From: Bacillus sp. MM2020_4
GTDB lineage: Bacteria; Bacillota; Bacilli; Bacillales; Cytobacillaceae
Direction of reading: 5' to 3'
Length of the DNA: 33,157 nucleotides
Assembly (NCBI RefSeq): GCF_011250555.1
Contig: NZ_JAANMZ010000049.1
Coordinates: 1 to 33,157, forward strand
A program made the position numbers and the translations under genes. Under the pieces are notes generated by a model. That model was not told the origin of the DNA, ran no database searches, and saw only the letters and a list, made by a program, of their open reading frames with translations. This document shows, piece after piece, positions 24,003 through 31,512 of the stretch. The first letter of the stretch is position 1. Every line of letters begins with the position of its first letter.

Positions 24003-25181
24003 ATGAAAGAGATCTATATTTTAGAAGGAGCAAGGACACCGTTCGGTTCATTTGGAGGATCGTTAAAAGATGTGAGGGCGACAGAACTCGGGGTAACCGC
24101 AAGTAAAGAAGCGATCAAACGAAGTGGTATTGAAGCAAACCATATTGACTTCTCTGTTGTAGGAAACGTGATCCACACTGCCCGTAATGCTTCCTATCTA
24201 AGCAGGCATATTGCGTTAAAATCAGGACTTCCCATTACCAGCCCTTCCTTAACGGTTAATCGTTTGTGCGGCTCAGGCTTGCAAGCAGTCATATCTGCTG
24301 CCCAGTCTATCTTATTAGGGGAGGGTGAAGCAGGTTTAGCTTGTGGAACTGAAAATATGAGTCAGTCCCCATATGTCATGTATGGCAGCCGCTTCGGAAC
24401 AGGCATAAAGAGTCCGCAATTAGATGATATGTTGTGGGCGACGCTCACGGATGAGTATAGTGGAATTGGTATGGGGGTTACAGCTGAAAATATTGCAAAG
24501 AAATATAAAATATCACGTGAAGAACAAGATGAATTTGCGTTACAAAGTCAACAAAGGGCATCTTCTGCGAGAAAAAGGGGGGTATTTCAAAAGGAAATCG
24601 TACCAGTTGAAGTAAAGAATAAAAAGGGAAATATATTGATCACAGATGATGAGCATATTCGGGAAAATACTAGTATCGAAGCTTTAAGAAAATTAAAACC
24701 CGCATTTGAAAAGGAAGGAACGGTTACCTCTGGGAATGCCAGTGGAATTAATGATGGGGCTGCATCACTTGTTGTTGCTAGTGACTCCTTTATTTCCAAG
24801 CATGGTAAAACACCGCTGGCCCGTATTGTTTCCTGGGCCATCGCAGGGGTTGAACCAACATTAATGGGGATCGGTCCCATTCCGGCTATCCAAAAACTCT
24901 TAAAAAAGGAAAATCTAACGATACAAGATATTGATTTGTTGGAAGTAAATGAAGCTTTTGCTTCACAGTATTTATCTGTTGAGAGGGAACTGGGATTAAA
25001 CCGGGAAAAGACGAATGTTCACGGCGGGGCGATCGCTCTTGGACACCCTGTTGGAGCAAGCGGGGCGAGGATTCTATATTCACTTATCCTAGAATTAAAG
25101 AGAAGAAACGGGCGGTTCGGAATTGCTTCTCTCTGTATTGGGGGAGGCCAAGGAATTGCAATATTAGTTGAAGCATGTTAA
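24003..25181 (+). CDS. Acetyl-CoA acetyltransferase (thiolase)
   Basis: Cleaves acetoacetyl-CoA to two acetyl-CoA, or runs in reverse. Catalytic residues are all visible: Cys89 in NRLCGSG, His348 in GHPVGASGAR, and Cys378 in SLCIGGGQG. Length of 392 aa is standard for type II thiolases. ATG 24003 is 9 nt after GAAAGGA; the ATG at 23997 is only 3 nt away from it. It lies 97 nt after the 3-hydroxyacyl-CoA dehydrogenase and completes the conversion to acetyl-CoA. In the condensation direction it could also feed PHB synthesis. Confidence 0.93.
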   Translation: MKEIYILEGARTPFGSFGGSLKDVRATELGVTASKEAIKRSGIEANHIDFSVVGNVIHTARNASYLSRHIALKSGLPITSPSLTVNRLCGSGLQAVISAAQSILLGEGEAGLACGTENMSQSPYVMYGSRFGTGIKSPQLDDMLWATLTDEYSGIGMGVTAENIAKKYKISREEQDEFALQSQQRASSARKRGVFQKEIVPVEVKNKKGNILITDDEHIRENTSIEALRKLKPAFEKEGTVTSGNASGINDGAASLVVASDSFISKHGKTPLARIVSWAIAGVEPTLMGIGPIPAIQKLLKKENLTIQDIDLLEVNEAFASQYLSVERELGLNREKTNVHGGAIALGHPVGASGARILYSLILELKRRNGRFGIASLCIGGGQGIAILVEAC

Positions 25182-25225
25182 TTTTTCTCCTTATTAGGTT
25201 AGTAAATTAAATTCGTGATAAGGGC

Positions 25226-25258
25226 ATCCACCATTATTAAAAATGGTGGATTATTCCC
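25226..25258 (+). terminator. Terminator at the end of the catabolic island
   Basis: ATCCACCATT (25226-25235) and AATGGTGGAT (25242-25251) are a perfect 10-bp stem around a 6-nt loop, followed by TATTCCC. It marks the end of the + strand catabolic block. Confidence 0.75.
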
Positions 25259-25416
25259 TATTGATCAGAACAAATTCAATACGTTTAAGTCCTTCGATTT
25301 AATCCTAACAAAGTGGTCCCCTTGGTCTTCATTCGTATATGATACAGAAGAACAAAGGATTCAAATTGCGACATGAGAATGGAAAATAAATGAATGCAAG
25401 TGCAGGATGGAAATTT

Positions 25417-25620
25417 TTACTTTTGACGTACTGGTGCTTGAAGTGGGACGGCAGGAGCTGAAAGAGATCCTAATGTAGTGCCAATTGTCGTATAGCCAGC
25501 AATGTGAGAGGTACGTTGAATGGTCCCTGCCCCAGTACCAATTTGTAAAACTCCAGCATTAGCAATTATGCCGATTTTTAAAAAATTTATATCGAATGTT
25601 TGTTTCAGATGTTTATCCAT
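25417..25620 (-). CDS. Spore germination protein, GerPB-like
   Basis: A 67-aa protein with the segment FDINFLKIGIIANAGVLQIG, which resembles the GerPB family pattern of Bacillus (INYLRLxSISNSSILQIG as I recall it), followed by a small, Gly/Ala/Thr-rich tail. GerP proteins are small, hydrophobic, spore-coat-associated proteins needed for germinant access. ATG 25620 lies 6 nt after AGAGGTG; the in-frame GTG at 25629 overlaps that site. It stands alone here, whereas gerP genes usually lie in a six-gene operon, so it may be an orphan paralogue. Confidence 0.65.
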   Translation of the reverse strand: MDKHLKQTFDINFLKIGIIANAGVLQIGTGAGTIQRTSHIAGYTTIGTTLGSLSAPAVPLQAPVRQK

Positions 25621-25848
25621 TTCATTCACCTCTTATTATTATATGTCAAATATTTAGGGTCAATTCTGATTTTAAAGATAGTTTAGGCAAAAAAGGATTG
25701 GTAACCTGAAAACATTATAAATGGCATTTTATATATCACCCTATGCTTATCATACTAACGGATAGTGTAGTTCAAGGAAAATTCACAGTATGTAAGATAC
25801 TGGGATCTCCTATATGATATGATTTAGAAAAAAGGGGTGGGGATTTTT

Positions 25849-26010
25849 ATGATGGGAGTAATGGGTTTTGGGTCATTCCTATTTACAATCGCAATGCCTT
25901 TGGTAATGGTTTTTCTTGTAATATGGACGTATATGATAAAAAGAAATAGTGACATCCTAGTCGAACAAAACAATAGGATTATTAAATTGTTGGAGAAAAT
26001 GGTAAAGTAA
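25849..26010 (+). CDS. Small single-pass membrane protein
   Basis: A 53-aa frame not previously called as an ORF because of its size. It has one hydrophobic helix (FLFTIAMPLVMVFLVIWTYM, residues about 9-28) followed by a charged, helical, Lys/Glu/Asn-rich tail ending LLEKMVK. GGGGTGGGG lies upstream; start is ATG 25849 or the adjacent ATG 25852. The topology (N-terminal membrane anchor, short cytosolic helix) is common among small Bacillus membrane proteins of unknown role. It precedes another membrane protein by 45 nt. Confidence 0.65.
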   Translation: MMGVMGFGSFLFTIAMPLVMVFLVIWTYMIKRNSDILVEQNNRIIKLLEKMVK

Positions 26011-26055
26011 AAGAGAAACTCCGTTAGAGGATTGTCTTTTGGAAGGCAGGTAAAA

Positions 26056-26355
26056 ATGAGGATTATGTTAGAGTTAATTCGAATTATTTTTATATTTATT
26101 TTTCTTGGTGGCTTGGTGGGGGCAATTATTGGAAATATTTATACCAGCAATGAAGTAACAGAGAGATATTCCTGGCTTAGTTCAATAGCGATATTATTAT
26201 TACTTTTTGTTTTATATAGGAATAAACTACAATTCTTCGGTTGGTATAAAGGAAAGGGTAGAGAAAAACTTCCAAAGCCTTTTTCATTAATGCTAATTTG
26301 TCTTTCCCTTTTGCTACTCATTACACCATTTATTTTAGGCTTGATAGTAAGCTAA
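26056..26355 (+). CDS. Hypothetical three-helix membrane protein
   Basis: A 99-aa protein with three hydrophobic stretches: LIRIIFIFIFLGGLVGAIIG, WLSSIAILLLLFVLY and LMLICLSLLLLITPFILGLIV. A basic loop (KGKGREKLPKP) lies before the last one. No family recognised. ATG 26056 follows AGGCAGG; the in-frame TTG at 26032 has no ribosome binding site. Together with the upstream 53-aa gene it may form a small membrane-protein pair. Confidence 0.65.
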   Translation: MRIMLELIRIIFIFIFLGGLVGAIIGNIYTSNEVTERYSWLSSIAILLLLFVLYRNKLQFFGWYKGKGREKLPKPFSLMLICLSLLLLITPFILGLIVS

Positions 26356-26361
26356 ACCAAC

Positions 26362-26440
26362 GATTAGGTACAAGAGTTAAAGATATGTATCGCTACGCAA
26401 TCTTCTTCTTGTTGAGCTAAGTAGGCGGTTTTTCTGAAGA
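26362..26440 (+). repeat. Dispersed intergenic repeat, copy C
   Basis: GGTACAAGAGTTAAAGATAT then ATCGCTACGCAATC resembles the copies at 27571 and 31513. The distal CTTGTTGAGCTAAGTAGGCGG aligns with CTTGTTAAACGATGAAGCCGG of the 27571 copy. No open frame. Confidence 0.55.
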
Positions 26441-26474
26441 AGGTTTTTTAGTTGTGATTTCTTTTGACTATAGT

Positions 26475-26508
26475 AAAAAGGAGATTGAAACATTCTAATC
26501 TCCTTTTT
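26475..26508. terminator. Bidirectional terminator between convergent genes
   Basis: AAAAAGGAGATT (26475-26486) and AATCTCCTTTTT (26497-26508) form a perfect 12-bp stem with T-runs on both strands. It serves the + strand membrane-protein gene and the - strand rhodanese gene. Confidence 0.88.
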
Positions 26509-26593
26509 CATTAATCATTTTTTCTGCTATTAGGTTAAAATCTCTCTCACTGATCTCTAAATGACCCAATCGAAAGAAAAACTCCAGTATTTT
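26495..26593 (-). pseudogene. Possible C-terminal gene remnant
   Basis: On the minus strand a start-less 33-codon frame (EFFFRLGHLEISERDFNLIAEK then MINEKGD) runs from a TAG near 26596 to a TAG at 26495-26497. It vaguely resembles the last helix of iron-containing alcohol dehydrogenases. It could be chance coding in AT-rich DNA, so confidence is low. Confidence 0.25.
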
Positions 26594-26602
26594 GCGCTAG
26601 AG

Positions 26603-26995
26603 TCAGCACCCACAACTATCAGACAGGGTAACATCTTGAGAAGAATCTGAAACAGGAAAGTTCATCTCTTTCCAAGCCGCAATTCCCCCAGTCAACTCTT
26701 TTACTTTATATCCACGTTCTAATAAAAACGTTGCTACTTTGGCAGCAGTGTTACACCAGACATCCCAACAGTAAACAATAATTTCCTTATCTTTCGGAAT
26801 TTCATGTAAACGAACGGGCAGCTCTTGTTGGGGAATGATCGCAGCATCCTTAATTGTTAAACTTCTGACCTGTTTAGGGCCGTTTCTTACATCAATCAAA
26901 AAGTATTTTTCTGGATCAACTTGTGTCAATTTCAAATAATCCATAGGGCTAATCGTTGCTTCTAAACGTGCATTAAAATAATCAAGAGCATTCAT
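26603..26995 (-). CDS. Rhodanese-domain protein
   Basis: Single-domain sulfurtransferase-like protein of 130 aa. The active-site loop YCWDVWCNTAAK carries the nucleophile cysteine (about residue 76) and a second cysteine five residues on. FLIDVRNGPKQV is the typical CH2-like strand, and the C-terminus ends in DSCGC, giving two more thiols. Start ATG 26995 lies after GGGAGG. It is 19 nt downstream of the MarR gene on the same strand, so it is probably repressed by it. A role in persulfide or thiol-stress handling is inference. Confidence 0.88.
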   Translation of the reverse strand: MNALDYFNARLEATISPMDYLKLTQVDPEKYFLIDVRNGPKQVRSLTIKDAAIIPQQELPVRLHEIPKDKEIIVYCWDVWCNTAAKVATFLLERGYKVKELTGGIAAWKEMNFPVSDSSQDVTLSDSCGC

Positions 26996-27014
26996 AAATA
27001 TGTTACCTCCCGTT

Positions 27015-27434
27015 TTATAGTGTAGTCCAAATTTTAATAAGGAACTCCTTCAACAATTGTTTTTCATGATCGCTTAAAGGGGCTATTACTTCTAATTCTA
27101 TATCGATTAGAAAATCCCAACGTGATTCTAATACTTCATTCCCTTTTGAAGTAATCAATAGGCTATAGGACCTTCTGTCATTAGGATTCCTTGTCCTCTC
27201 TACAAATCCTAATGATTCTAAGTGATCGATATGGCTTACCATTGTTGTCCGATCAATTTGTAGGTTTTCAGATATATCTTTTTGTGATGAATAAGGGTTT
27301 CCATTTATAAATAAAAGCACCCCGTATTGTCTAGCGTTAATATCATATGGTGCAAGACCCTCAGCAAACTGAGTTTCCATTTTCTGGAGAACTTTTCCAA
27401 GCAAAAAACCATAAGATTGATTCCATTTTTGCAA
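27015..27434 (-). CDS. MarR-family transcriptional regulator
   Basis: A 139-aa winged-helix regulator. The helix-turn-helix (SQKDISENLQIDRTTMVSHIDHLESLGFVER) and the wing (RNPNDRRSYSLLITSKG) are characteristic of MarR. There are no cysteines, so it is not an OhrR-type thiol sensor. Start is TTG 27434 with GGAGGTG 10 nt upstream. A perfect inverted repeat upstream is its likely operator, and the rhodanese gene is the likely co-transcribed target. Confidence 0.9.
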   Translation of the reverse strand: MQKWNQSYGFLLGKVLQKMETQFAEGLAPYDINARQYGVLLFINGNPYSSQKDISENLQIDRTTMVSHIDHLESLGFVERTRNPNDRRSYSLLITSKGNEVLESRWDFLIDIELEVIAPLSDHEKQLLKEFLIKIWTTL

Positions 27435-27472
27435 AATTAATATTCACCTCCGTATATAATCATCTTAACATA

Positions 27473-27491
27473 TAATCAGTATAACTGATTA
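27473..27491 (-). promoter_or_regulatory. MarR operator (inverted repeat)
   Basis: TAATCAGT-ATA-ACTGATTA: two perfect 8-bp half-sites with a 3-bp centre, 39 nt before the MarR start codon. Size and symmetry fit a MarR dimer site. Confidence 0.75.
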
Positions 27492-27570
27492 ATTTTCAAA
27501 ATACAAGTAGATATGTGCGTATTTCTGACATAAAAGACGTGTAAGAAAAGGACAAGTTTGTGAAAAAGTA

Positions 27571-27655
27571 TTGTGGGCGTAGAGTTAAAGATGGAGGTCG
27601 CTGTGGGCGTTTTTTTTCTTGTTAAACGATGAAGCCGGTTTGTTGAATAAAAAAG
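27571..27655 (+). repeat. Dispersed intergenic repeat, copy A
   Basis: TTGTGGGCGTAGAGTTAAAG, then a decayed hairpin (GGTCGCTGTGGGCG), a T8 run, and the tail CGATGAAGCCGGTTTGTTGA. It shares its first half with the copy at 31513 and its tail with copies at 26362 and 9072. The spacer 27492-27723 holds nothing else that I can identify. Confidence 0.65.
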
Positions 27656-27723
27656 AAAATACTATGCAGTAAAGGTTCCCATAATCAGGGAGAAAAGGTG
27701 TACTTAAAACTTAGAACTTTTAA

Positions 27724-27763
27724 ATAAAAAAAGGACCCCAGGAACCAAGTGGTAAATCCGAGG
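27724..27763 (-). terminator. Probable terminator of the isochorismatase-fold gene
   Basis: On the minus strand CCTCGG can pair with CTGGGG (two G-U pairs) and ACC with GGT inside it, followed by TCC and seven T. Modest stem, good T-run. Confidence 0.4.
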
Positions 27764-27778
27764 CCACATCTGAACAAG

Positions 27779-28351
27779 TCATGCTTCCGCAAGGGCAGAG
27801 AGGATTTCCTGCGTTGTGCGAGTTCGCCCAATGCGTGGGAAAATATTATTTTTCACGTGATCGTGCTCCGCTTCGGAAAACCCGGTCATTGCATCGATAG
27901 CAAAAATCTGCTGATACCCGTGCATAAACGCCTCCCGAGCGGTCGTATCCACACCAATCCCGGTAGCAATGCCGCATAAGACGATAGTGTCGATTCCGCG
28001 GCGGCGCAGTTGCAGATCAAGCTCCGTTCCGTAAAAAGCTCCCCATTGTTTCTTGGTGATGACGTGATCCGTATCGGCTACTTTCAATTCCGGGACAATT
28101 TGATCCCATTCTTCCGGCAAATATAGTGGTGGGGACGGTGAATCCAGCTTCGGCTTCGGGATATCCTTCATATCTTTGCTCGATACTCGGATTAGTGCAA
28201 CCATCGAGCCGTGCTCACGGAAGGCATCTGCCAAGGCGGCTGCATTAGAAACAACCTGCTCAGCAGAATAAGGAGCATATTTGCTACCTAGCCATTTTTG
28301 CAAATCAATGACAACCAACGCTGTTTTTTGCAAATTCAACAATTTTTCCAT
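27779..28351 (-). CDS. Isochorismatase-fold hydrolase lacking the nucleophile cysteine
   Basis: A 190-aa isochorismatase-like alpha/beta protein. It has Asp16 in VVIDLQ and Lys100 in VITKKQWGAF, two members of the usual Asp-Lys-Cys triad. The cysteine-loop motif reads GIATGIGVDTTARE, with Gly133 where cysteine hydrolases have Cys (NICVE-type). EntB/PhzD-type isochorismatases also lack this Cys, so vinyl-ether hydrolysis or another Cys-independent reaction is more likely than amidase activity. It is visibly richer in G+C than its neighbours. It is divergent from the TetR gene at 28477, suggesting control by that regulator. Confidence 0.87.
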   Translation of the reverse strand: MEKLLNLQKTALVVIDLQKWLGSKYAPYSAEQVVSNAAALADAFREHGSMVALIRVSSKDMKDIPKPKLDSPSPPLYLPEEWDQIVPELKVADTDHVITKKQWGAFYGTELDLQLRRRGIDTIVLCGIATGIGVDTTAREAFMHGYQQIFAIDAMTGFSEAEHDHVKNNIFPRIGRTRTTQEILSALAEA

Positions 28352-28476
28352 TTTCCTATTTCTCCTCGTTGTCTATATTTGACCTTGAGTTATAAATAAT
28401 AAGCACAGGGTCATTGACTTTATGTTTAATATTTTGTACTCTAATTCATAAATAGTCAAGTGAGGGGATTTTGTTT

Positions 28477-29364
28477 ATGAGTGTGACCAAGGAAGAAGTT
28501 ATAAAATCGGCGACGAAGCTTTTTAAAGAACGGGGTTTTCTTTCAACAACCATACAGGATATTGCTGAGGATTGTGGCATAGCCAAGGGATCAGTTTATA
28601 AATTTTTCCCTTCTAAGGAAGACTTATTCAGCGAGGTGTTTAATCAATGCCTTAATGTCTATTTTGATCAAGTCGATGAGGTGGCACGCCTTCCAGAACT
28701 CACTTCAAAAGAGAAGTTTCTGCAACAGATCATTCAGCGTTTTCGTTATTTTATAGAGTACAAGCATATTCTTGTCGAATTTACGGAGCTCCCCATACAA
28801 CAGGATCCCAAGTTCCAACCGTTAAGACACCAGTTTAGGGGGCGGCTCATCCGATGGCATAGAGACTGCTTGCTGGAAATGTACGGTGAAGAAATCTATC
28901 CGTATCTATGGGATATGGTTTCCATCTATCGTGCGATTTTGAAGGAGTATCTATTTTGGCTTGTTTATGAGGAAAAATCGTTATCGCTCGAGGAAACGGC
29001 AAATTTCATTTTGGACAAACTCAATGTGCTCTCGAAGCATATGAGGGATTCCAATCGAAAGCCTCTTCTGAAACAGGCTTCTTTTGATAGGTATTTAAGC
29101 TGGGGGTTCGAGGACCGCCAAATAGACAAGGAACAAATCCTTACTGAGCTGTTTCTGAAGATGGATTTGGTCCTTGAGACTCTTCCGTCCAGTGCCAAAT
29201 ATCGTTCGGAGCTAAAAGAAATTTGCCGTTTTATCCAGATGGAGGTTAGAAAGGCGGAACCAAATCACCCTTTGCTACAAGCATCGCTATACTATTTGGA
29301 AAGGGAAAAGGAGTTTAAAAGTTTGGTCGTCCAGTTGAGGAATATTGTTCATTCGGGATTTTAG
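28477..29364 (+). CDS. TetR/AcrR-family transcriptional regulator
   Basis: DNA-binding repressor type of 295 aa. The N-terminal helix-turn-helix is clear: KEEVIKSATKLFKERGF, TTIQDIAEDCGIAKGSVYKFF, PSKEDLF. The rest is a helical ligand/dimer region, longer than the usual 190-220 aa of the family, with no motif I recognise. I chose ATG 28477, 9 nt after GAGGGG; TTG 28471 is also in frame. The gene is divergent from the isochorismatase-fold gene with a 125-bp spacer, a typical repressor arrangement. Confidence 0.88.
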   Translation: MSVTKEEVIKSATKLFKERGFLSTTIQDIAEDCGIAKGSVYKFFPSKEDLFSEVFNQCLNVYFDQVDEVARLPELTSKEKFLQQIIQRFRYFIEYKHILVEFTELPIQQDPKFQPLRHQFRGRLIRWHRDCLLEMYGEEIYPYLWDMVSIYRAILKEYLFWLVYEEKSLSLEETANFILDKLNVLSKHMRDSNRKPLLKQASFDRYLSWGFEDRQIDKEQILTELFLKMDLVLETLPSSAKYRSELKEICRFIQMEVRKAEPNHPLLQASLYYLEREKEFKSLVVQLRNIVHSGF

Positions 29365-29515
29365 GTTTTTCCCACTTTTCGGTCTACCTAATGGGGCAAT
29401 ACCAACCGTTTTGAAGGAATACGAATGTCCTGAAAGTAGAGGATTATTATGTATTTGTTTCTATCTATTCTTCTATGTGCACTAAATCAGTAAAAAATCT
29501 TAAGGAGGTTTTGTG

Positions 29516-29965
29516 GTGAATCAAACTAAATTCATACTAACTCAGTATAATCCGATGTATACTGAACAGACAGTGAAAATGTGGCGAGATAGTAAGGAAC
29601 GAGCTATTGGTCAGAAAGAAATTCATAGCTTTGAAAATCATCAATACTTTTTAAATAATATATTACCCAAACAATATCAAATAGATTTAGCCTTAATGGA
29701 TGACAAAGTTGTTGGAATGATCGCCTATAATGATAGGGAGATAAACCAACTTTACATTCATATTGATTATCAAGGAATCGGTATTGGTCAAACATTACTT
29801 GACAAGGTAAAAGAACATTCAAGCGGGGGATTAACATTATATACATTTGAAGTAAATGAAACCGCACAACGATTTTATGAAAAGAATGGATTTAAAATCA
29901 TTGATAGAGGGCACGAAAATGAAGAAAATTTACCTGATATTAAATATGAATGGATATCTAAATAA
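29516..29965 (+). CDS. GNAT-family N-acetyltransferase
   Basis: Acetyl-CoA-dependent acyltransferase of about 149 aa. The acetyl-CoA-binding motif A is IDYQGIGIGQTLLDKVKEH (Q-x-x-G-x-G), preceded by a beta strand LYIHI and followed by YTFEVNETAQRFYEKNGFKI (motif B with the AxxFYEKxGF element). Length is normal for the family. Adjacent GTG codons at 29513 and 29516 follow AAGGAGG; the second has better spacing (7 nt). The substrate is not predictable. Confidence 0.87.
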   Translation: MNQTKFILTQYNPMYTEQTVKMWRDSKERAIGQKEIHSFENHQYFLNNILPKQYQIDLALMDDKVVGMIAYNDREINQLYIHIDYQGIGIGQTLLDKVKEHSSGGLTLYTFEVNETAQRFYEKNGFKIIDRGHENEENLPDIKYEWISK

Positions 29966-30170
29966 ATAATACGAAAAAGGATAAGTTTGTGTTAGCTGTT
30001 AGAATTATTTATCTCCATTATGTTTTACAGTAGTTAGAGAAGATTAAATATTATAATTTATGCAGTATAAAAAAACTAAATAGTAGCAAAATAGTGTCGA
30101 ACAAGTAAAGATATCCTCTTATTTTATAAATGAATGGATGCTATAACTAATGTTTTCTACTTTGTCTTAG
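29966..30170. other. AT-rich spacer without recognised features
   Basis: No open frame, hairpin or repeat that I can support. The line near 29972 (AAAAAGGATAAGTTTGTG) faintly resembles the sequence preceding repeat copy A. Confidence 0.5.
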
Positions 30171-30305
30171 CAAGAAAGTAATCCACAGCCATCTGCCAAT
30201 ACTTCTCCCTCTGAAGAGATTTTAAAATTTAAAGAACTTTTAGATTCTGGAATCATTACCGAAGAAGAATTCGAAGCTAAAAAAAAGCAGCTTCTTGGAC
30301 TATAA
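30171..30305 (+). pseudogene. SHOCT-domain protein remnant
   Basis: A 44-codon frame directly after an in-frame TAG and without a start codon encodes a Pro/Ser-rich stretch and then ILKFKELLDSGIITEEEFEA with KKKQLLGL at the end. This is the complete SHOCT (short C-terminal) domain. The N-terminal partner domain is missing, so it is the 3' end of a broken gene. A plain spacer follows to 30434. Confidence 0.7.
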
Positions 30306-30434
30306 GTGTTTCAACCTCCTTACTTTTCGGACAATACTCTTTAAAAAATATGGAGGTTTCATTAATGTATTCTGATTTAAAAACAACCATGTAAAGAATA
30401 GCACTTAAACTCTATTGAGCTTTACTTTAAAATC

Positions 30435-30456
30435 AGGTTGCCGCGGCAACCTTTTT
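30435..30456 (+). terminator. Rho-independent terminator
   Basis: AGGTTGC (30435-30441), CGCG loop, GCAACCT (30446-30452), then T5. It lies about 130 nt after the SHOCT remnant. Confidence 0.8.
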
Positions 30457-30504
30457 CTTATTGCACGAAACCAGCTTATTACTTAAACAAACGGGGCTCC
30501 GGAT

Positions 30505-30533
30505 GGGATCGCTGAGAACGATCTCGTTTTTTT
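30505..30533 (+). terminator. Second rho-independent terminator in tandem
   Basis: GGGATCG (30505-30511) pairs with CGATCTC (30519-30525) with one G-U, then GTTTTTTT. The GGGATCGCTG core also occurs in the repeat family copies, so this may be a trimmed copy. Confidence 0.8.
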
Positions 30534-30609
30534 CTGCCTAAACAACCTTAAAAGTTCAAGGAGATTTATGGTATGCTTAAATACAAAAGTATAGGAAAAG
30601 AGGAAATTT

Positions 30610-31482
30610 ATGAGTGCAACCCAGAAGCAAAGAACCATTAAATTTAGAATGATTTTACGAGGAATATTAGTTATTCTTGGGGGGGTTATAGCAGCATATG
30701 GGCTGGAAACAGTATTAATCCCAAATAACGTATCGGATGGAGGAGTAACCGGTATAAGCATTGTTGTTTCTGAATTATTTGGGCTGCCATTAGGAGCCCT
30801 AATTGCTATTATAAATATCCCATTTATTTGGTTAGGCTATAAACAAATTGGAAAAACTTTCGCCATTTTTTCGATAATTGGTATTGTTTCACTTTCAGTT
30901 GGTACAATGGTATTTCACCATACACCGGCAATTATTCAAGGGGATACATTATTAATAACCGTTGTTGGAGGTATTATCCTTGGTTTTGGAATGGGATTAG
31001 CCTTGCGTAATGGTGGAGCGTTAGATGGAATTGATATGCTTGCCGTCCTTTTATCGAGAAAATTGCCTTTTGGTACAAGCGATTTTATTCTTTTCTTGAA
31101 CGTATTTGTATTTATGATCGTTTCAAGCGTATTCGGTTTACAAGGAGCCATTCTCTCAGCAATTGCTTATTTTATTGCATCTAAAGTAATTCACATTGTA
31201 GAAGAAGGTTTAAGTGGTTCTAAAACCTTTAAGATTATCACAACCAGTCCTGAATTAATGGTAAAGACTATTCGTGATCGCCTAGGAAGAAGTGCAACGT
31301 TTAATGAGGTTTATGGTGGGTATTCTCACGAAAGGTTTATTGAAATTACCTGTGTCATTAATCGCTTAGAAGAAACGAAACTAAAAGAAATTATTAGCGA
31401 AATAGACCCAAAATCTTTTGTTACAGTATATGATATGGCCGAAGTGAAGGGTGGCAATTTCAGAAAGAATAATATTCATTAG
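30610..31482 (+). CDS. YitT-family membrane protein (DUF2179 C-terminus)
   Basis: A 290-aa membrane protein with five to six hydrophobic helices in residues 12-195, including IAAYGLETVLIPNNVSDGGV with the IPNNVSDGGVTGIS signature, and LGFGMGLALRNGGALDGIDM. A soluble C-terminal domain (about 200-285, KTFKIITTSPELMVKTIRDRLGR) corresponds to DUF2179. This is the YitT/YqfU/YpjC type, widespread and multi-copy in Bacillus, of unproven function. AGAGGAA precedes ATG 30610. Two terminators upstream isolate it as a single gene. Confidence 0.9.
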   Translation: MSATQKQRTIKFRMILRGILVILGGVIAAYGLETVLIPNNVSDGGVTGISIVVSELFGLPLGALIAIINIPFIWLGYKQIGKTFAIFSIIGIVSLSVGTMVFHHTPAIIQGDTLLITVVGGIILGFGMGLALRNGGALDGIDMLAVLLSRKLPFGTSDFILFLNVFVFMIVSSVFGLQGAILSAIAYFIASKVIHIVEEGLSGSKTFKIITTSPELMVKTIRDRLGRSATFNEVYGGYSHERFIEITCVINRLEETKLKEIISEIDPKSFVTVYDMAEVKGGNFRKNNIH

Positions 31483-31512
31483 AAGTTTTGTGAACTATTA
31501 CACTAGAAACTA

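Noticed and set aside
27749..27979. 76-codon + strand frame overlapping the isochorismatase-fold gene
   Set aside because: It is a shadow of a well-supported minus-strand gene with intact family motifs.
28374..28416. TGACC...GGGTCA as TetR operator in the divergent spacer
   Set aside because: Half-sites are short and separated by more than 20 nt, unlike compact TetR operators; too weak to list as a feature.
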